A stretch of 8,251 nt of DNA from Acidobacteriota bacterium. Its GTDB lineage: Bacteria > Acidobacteriota > Terriglobia > Acidiferrales > UBA7541. The notes below the pieces were generated by a model. It was given only the letters and a program-made list of their open reading frames with translations. It was not told the origin of the DNA and did not search any database. Below, in pieces: positions 5,898 to 8,251 of this stretch. Position 1 is the first letter of the stretch; each line of letters begins with the position of its first letter. The DNA lies in contig PKWH01000126.1 in assembly GCA_003131985.1 (NCBI GenBank), forward strand, positions 1-8,251, in the 5' to 3' direction. The position numbers and the translations under genes are program-made.

Positions 5898-7649
5898 TCA
5901 CTTTGATTTTTGTTCTGCGATCCATTTGTTCGTGCGGGCGTCGAGAAGATCGAGAGGTAGCGTTCCGCCGTTCAGCATCTCGTCATGAAATGTACGCAAG
6001 TCAAACTTGGGCCCCAATTCTTTTTGGGCGCGTTCACGGAGTTCCCGGAACTTGAGCTGGCCCAGTTTGTAACTTAAAGCCTGCGCGGGCCACGAGATGT
6101 ATCGGTCGGTTTCGGACTGGATGGTGGGTTCGTCCACCGCGCCGGACTTGCGGAAGAAGTCCACGACTTGATCGCGCGTCCATCCTTTCGAATGGATACC
6201 CGTGTCGACGACCAATCGTACGGCGCGGAAAAGCTCGGACGATAGGCGGCCGTAATCGGAAACGGGGTCTTGGTAGAAGCCTACCTCTTTGCCGAGTTGT
6301 TCCGCATACAGGGCCCAGCCCTCGATGTACGCGTTGAAGCCTAGGCCGTGCAGGCGGAACTTCGGCAGCCCAGTGAGCTGCTGTTGCACGGAAAGCTGCA
6401 TGTGATGTCCTGGGACGCCCTCGTGGTAAGCAATCGCCTCGTCGTCGATGAGCGAGCGTTCGGCGAAGTTGGATGTAGCGACGACGACGCGGCCGGGACG
6501 TTTTCCGTCCGGCGTTCCGGTAACGTAGTGAGTTGCGGCAGCGGACTGGAAAGCAGGTATGGCCTCAACCGTGACCGGCGACTTCGGAAGCAAGGTGAAA
6601 AGTTCGGAAAGCTTCGGCTCCATCTGCGCGATGTAGCGTCGGAAATCGTCAAGGATTTGTTCTGCGGAAGTTGGAATGTATTTTGGATTAGTTTTCAGCG
6701 AGGCTCGGAAGGACGCAAGATCGGCGAACCCTTCTTTTTTCGCGATAGCGGTCATCTCGATCTGAATGCGATCGATCTCACGGAGACCTAGCTGATGTAT
6801 CTCGTCCGGCGTCATGCGGGTCGTGGTCCGGGCATAGATATTATTTTGGTAGCGCTTCTCGCCATCCGGCAGAGAAGTGATCGCGAGCGTAGTGCGGCCT
6901 GCGGGCGCGTATTCCGTGCGGACGAAGTTGGCAAAGGTCCGATACGCCGGAATGACCTCAGAGTTGACGGCGTCGGTAATCTGCTGGGTCAAACGCTTCT
7001 GGTCTTCGGGCGAGATCTCCGCAGGGTACTTTTTTGTCGGGAGCAGAAACGGGTCGGCGTCGATGATGCCCTGGCACTGCACCGGGATCTTCTCAAGGAG
7101 AAATTGCACGGGCACGAGCTTGTCCCTCATCCCCGCGCGGAGGACTTCGGTCGTCTGGCTGAGGGCACGCGGAATCTGGTGGAGACGGGCGATATAGTCC
7201 TCGTAATGCTTGACTGAGTCGAGAGGAACGGAAAGCGGTAGATCGGCCAAGCCGGTATGGATGCCATTCTGCTGATTGATCGGCATCTCATACTCTTTGA
7301 GGTCGAAATCGGCGATGCGCTGTTGAAGCACTCGAATGAGGAGGTCGTGTGAGAGCTGGTCCTGGTCAGAGAAGCCAGTGGCGGAGATTGCTTCAAGTCG
7401 GGTAAGGAAGCCCTCGTCAGTCTTGTGGCGCTGAACGATGGCCTCGAGTGAGTGATCCTCAAGCTTATCGTTGTAACGGTAGTCGCCGAAAGCCGTGGCG
7501 CGCTCGGGCATATTGCGGAGATCAGACTCGTACTGCTCTTCAAAAAGATTGTTCTGCGCCGCAATGCGATCGGACACTGGTTTGAGGTTTTGGGCGACGA
7601 CCGACAGGACAACAGCCGCAACGAAAAGCGAGCTTAGGTATGGGCGCAT
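5898..7649 (-). CDS. DUF885-family secreted protein, probable zinc-dependent hydrolase/peptidase
   Basis: A protein of 583 residues if started at the ATG at 7649 (reading left). That start gives a clean signal peptide, MRPYLSSLFVAAVVLSVVAQ, with cleavage near VVA|QN. An in-frame ATG pair at 7727 and 7724 would add up to 26 residues before it; neither start has a strong ribosome site. The protein belongs to the DUF885 group. It has HEGVPGHH at 409-416 preceded by DDEAIAYHE, then EGWALYAEQLG (443-453), VDTGIHSKGWTRDQV (481-495) and YISWPAQALSYKLGQLKFRELRERA (517-541). The HExxxGHH arrangement and downstream Glu resemble metal-binding sites of gluzincin-like peptidases, so peptide hydrolysis outside the cytoplasm is likely, but the substrate is unknown. 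It converges on hemH with a 64-base gap and is divergent from the Rieske gene. It has no evident link to cytochrome maturation. Confidence 0.88.
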   Translation of the reverse strand: MRPYLSSLFVAAVVLSVVAQNLKPVSDRIAAQNNLFEEQYESDLRNMPERATAFGDYRYNDKLEDHSLEAIVQRHKTDEGFLTRLEAISATGFSDQDQLSHDLLIRVLQQRIADFDLKEYEMPINQQNGIHTGLADLPLSVPLDSVKHYEDYIARLHQIPRALSQTTEVLRAGMRDKLVPVQFLLEKIPVQCQGIIDADPFLLPTKKYPAEISPEDQKRLTQQITDAVNSEVIPAYRTFANFVRTEYAPAGRTTLAITSLPDGEKRYQNNIYARTTTRMTPDEIHQLGLREIDRIQIEMTAIAKKEGFADLASFRASLKTNPKYIPTSAEQILDDFRRYIAQMEPKLSELFTLLPKSPVTVEAIPAFQSAAATHYVTGTPDGKRPGRVVVATSNFAERSLIDDEAIAYHEGVPGHHMQLSVQQQLTGLPKFRLHGLGFNAYIEGWALYAEQLGKEVGFYQDPVSDYGRLSSELFRAVRLVVDTGIHSKGWTRDQVVDFFRKSGAVDEPTIQSETDRYISWPAQALSYKLGQLKFRELRERAQKELGPKFDLRTFHDEMLNGGTLPLDLLDARTNKWIAEQKSK

Positions 7650-7761
7650 AGACCCGCAGGGTAACAGAAGGAAGCATGGTTGAGCGAAGAAAGTGGCCCT
7701 TCCAGGCTGCCAGACGTGCCGCATCATCGGAAATTCGTCCGCGATAAGTTTCTGTAACTAC

Positions 7762-7790
7762 TTGACACGGAGATTCCTACGTCATATAAA
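7762..7790 (+). promoter_or_regulatory. Predicted sigma-70-type promoter for the Rieske gene
   Basis: TTGACA at 7762-7767 is a perfect -35 box. TATAAA at 7785-7790 matches five of six -10 positions, and the spacer is exactly 17 bases. Transcription would start near 7797 and leave a leader of about 65 bases before the Rieske ATG. It is the only strong plus-strand promoter I see in the 213-base gap 7650-7862. No equally good minus-strand promoter for the divergent gene was found by eye. Confidence 0.65.
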
Positions 7791-7862
7791 ACAGTGTTCT
7801 TGTTTTGCGTTCACGAAGCACTCATATATTTTTAGATTTGAAGCTAGCAGCACAACGGGCCG

Positions 7863-8251
7863 ATGCCAGATATGTCTGACGGGAAGTCCGGAGAAACGAC
7901 CAGCGCGCCTTCGAAGGCGCCGGCGGCAAATGCATCTGCCGCGCTGGACACCAAGGCGGCGGTAAAAACGGTGAATACCACCCGTCGCCGCATTGTTTGG
8001 GCCTGTATTTGGGGCTACTTGGGCATTAACTTCCTGATGTTTCTGCGGTTTTTCTTTCCCCGGGCGCTATACGAACCCAATACTGTTTTTGATATCGGCT
8101 TTCCTTCGGACTTCGCGTTGGGAATCGACCAGCGCTTTTTGATGACGAATCGCGTCTGGGTCGTCCGCGAGCCGGACCGCCTTTTCGTCATTTTCGCTCG
8201 CTGTACGCACTTGGGATGCACGCCTGAATGGAAGCCTGCTGAGAACAAATT
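7863..8251 (+). CDS. Rieske [2Fe-2S] protein, membrane-anchored (N-terminal part, cut by window end)
   Basis: An open frame of 129 codons runs off the window. After a 40-residue Ala/Lys/Thr-rich polar N-terminus come TTRRR and a membrane helix (about 44-61, IVWACIWGYLGINFLMFL), then an outside domain that reaches ARCTHLGCTPEW (112-123). C-T-H-L-G-C is the first half of the Rieske cluster motif: Cys114 and His116 as ligands and Cys119 as the disulfide cysteine. The matching CPCHGS half would lie beyond the window. Rieske proteins pass electrons from quinol to cytochromes in bc1/b6f-type complexes. A stop at 7845-7847 limits the start to ATG 7863 or ATG 7872; neither has a clear ribosome site, and I chose the first. 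A strong promoter lies about 70 bases upstream. It is probably the first gene of a quinol-oxidising complex operon. Which subtype (bc1, b6f or alternative complex) cannot be decided here. Confidence 0.85.
   Translation, partial: MPDMSDGKSGETTSAPSKAPAANASAALDTKAAVKTVNTTRRRIVWACIWGYLGINFLMFLRFFFPRALYEPNTVFDIGFPSDFALGIDQRFLMTNRVWVVREPDRLFVIFARCTHLGCTPEWKPAENK
7905..7920. repeat. 16-bp perfect palindrome in the Rieske 5' coding region
   Basis: GCGCCTTCGAAGGCGC is its own reverse complement. It covers codons for the polar, Ala/Pro/Lys-rich N-terminus, where codon choice is loosely constrained. It could be a DNA-binding half-site pair or form an mRNA stem near the start, but the low-complexity GC-rich setting makes chance quite possible. 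Confidence 0.35.
7923..7942. repeat. Inverted repeat directly after the 16-bp palindrome
   Basis: Arms GCGGCA (7923-7928) and TGCCGC (7937-7942) flank an 8-base loop that itself contains ATGCAT. With the palindrome two bases upstream it makes a tandem pair of potential hairpins about 40-80 bases into the Rieske reading frame. Functional status is unknown. Confidence 0.3.

Noticed and set aside
6348..7217. Two plus-strand open frames inside the DUF885 gene
   Set aside because: The minus-strand frame carries the conserved HEGVPGHH and flanking family motifs through this region; the plus frames show no family features.
7650..7727. Longer N-terminus for the DUF885 protein (ATG at 7727)
   Set aside because: The extra residues break an otherwise standard signal peptide that begins at 7649, and no ribosome site favours the upstream ATG. 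It remains possible.
7650..7790. Minus-strand promoter for the DUF885 gene
   Set aside because: No pair of -35 and -10 boxes at 16-18 base spacing is convincing by eye on the minus strand.
8015..8248. Minus-strand 77-codon frame at the right edge
   Set aside because: It is antisense to the Rieske gene, whose CTHLGC motif and membrane anchor are clear.
1..8251. CRISPR arrays, tRNA or rRNA genes, insertion sequences
   Set aside because: No regularly spaced direct repeats, cloverleaf-like sequence, rRNA signatures, transposase motifs or terminal inverted repeats were seen; almost all the window is accounted for by ordinary genes.

Overview
The window reads as a bacterial chromosome segment that is moderately GC-rich by eye. 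Its main content is the distal part of a cytochrome c maturation (System I, Ccm) operon ending in ferrochelatase. Downstream of it are a convergent DUF885-type secreted hydrolase gene and, divergent from that, the start of a Rieske iron-sulfur protein gene cut by the window edge. The organism looks like an Acidobacteriota (Terriglobia-like) bacterium. This is an inference from the unusual Cys-rich CcmH variant, a carboxypeptidase-regulatory-like protein inside the ccm cluster, the DUF885 protein and the overall gene style. It is not proven from sequence alone.

Layout. Positions 1-5833, plus strand, form one tightly packed operon: the ccmF 3' end, ccmH (GTG start), a 110-aa CcmI-like membrane protein, a 450-aa secreted and membrane-anchored carboxypeptidase-regulatory-like protein, ccmA (TTG start), ccmB, ccmC, a 46-aa CcmD-like peptide (4683-4823) and hemH. 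Neighbours overlap by 4-8 bases or lie 0-17 bases apart, so cotranscription and translational coupling are expected. Positions 5834-5897 are a short convergent gap. Positions 5898-7649, minus strand, encode the DUF885 protein. Positions 7650-7862 are a divergent intergenic region with a near-consensus sigma-70-type promoter reading right. From 7863 to the window end lies the N-terminal 129 codons of a membrane-anchored Rieske protein, cut inside its cluster-binding domain.

How the genes fit together. CcmAB (ABC transporter) and CcmCD handle heme delivery to the chaperone CcmE, which is not in this window. CcmF and CcmH, with CcmI-like help, ligate heme to apocytochromes in the periplasm. HemH makes the heme itself, so heme supply and heme attachment sit in one transcription unit. 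The Rieske gene is presumably the first gene of a cytochrome bc/b6f-like complex, whose cytochromes would be clients of the Ccm system.

The least expected gene is the 450-aa protein at 1175-2527. It has a signal peptide, an Ig-like carboxypeptidase-regulatory domain, a large beta-rich region, one membrane span, and a cytoplasmic tail that aligns without gaps over 26 residues to the cytoplasmic helix of the adjacent CcmI-like protein. I propose the two together do the job of a classical CcmI; this is a hypothesis.
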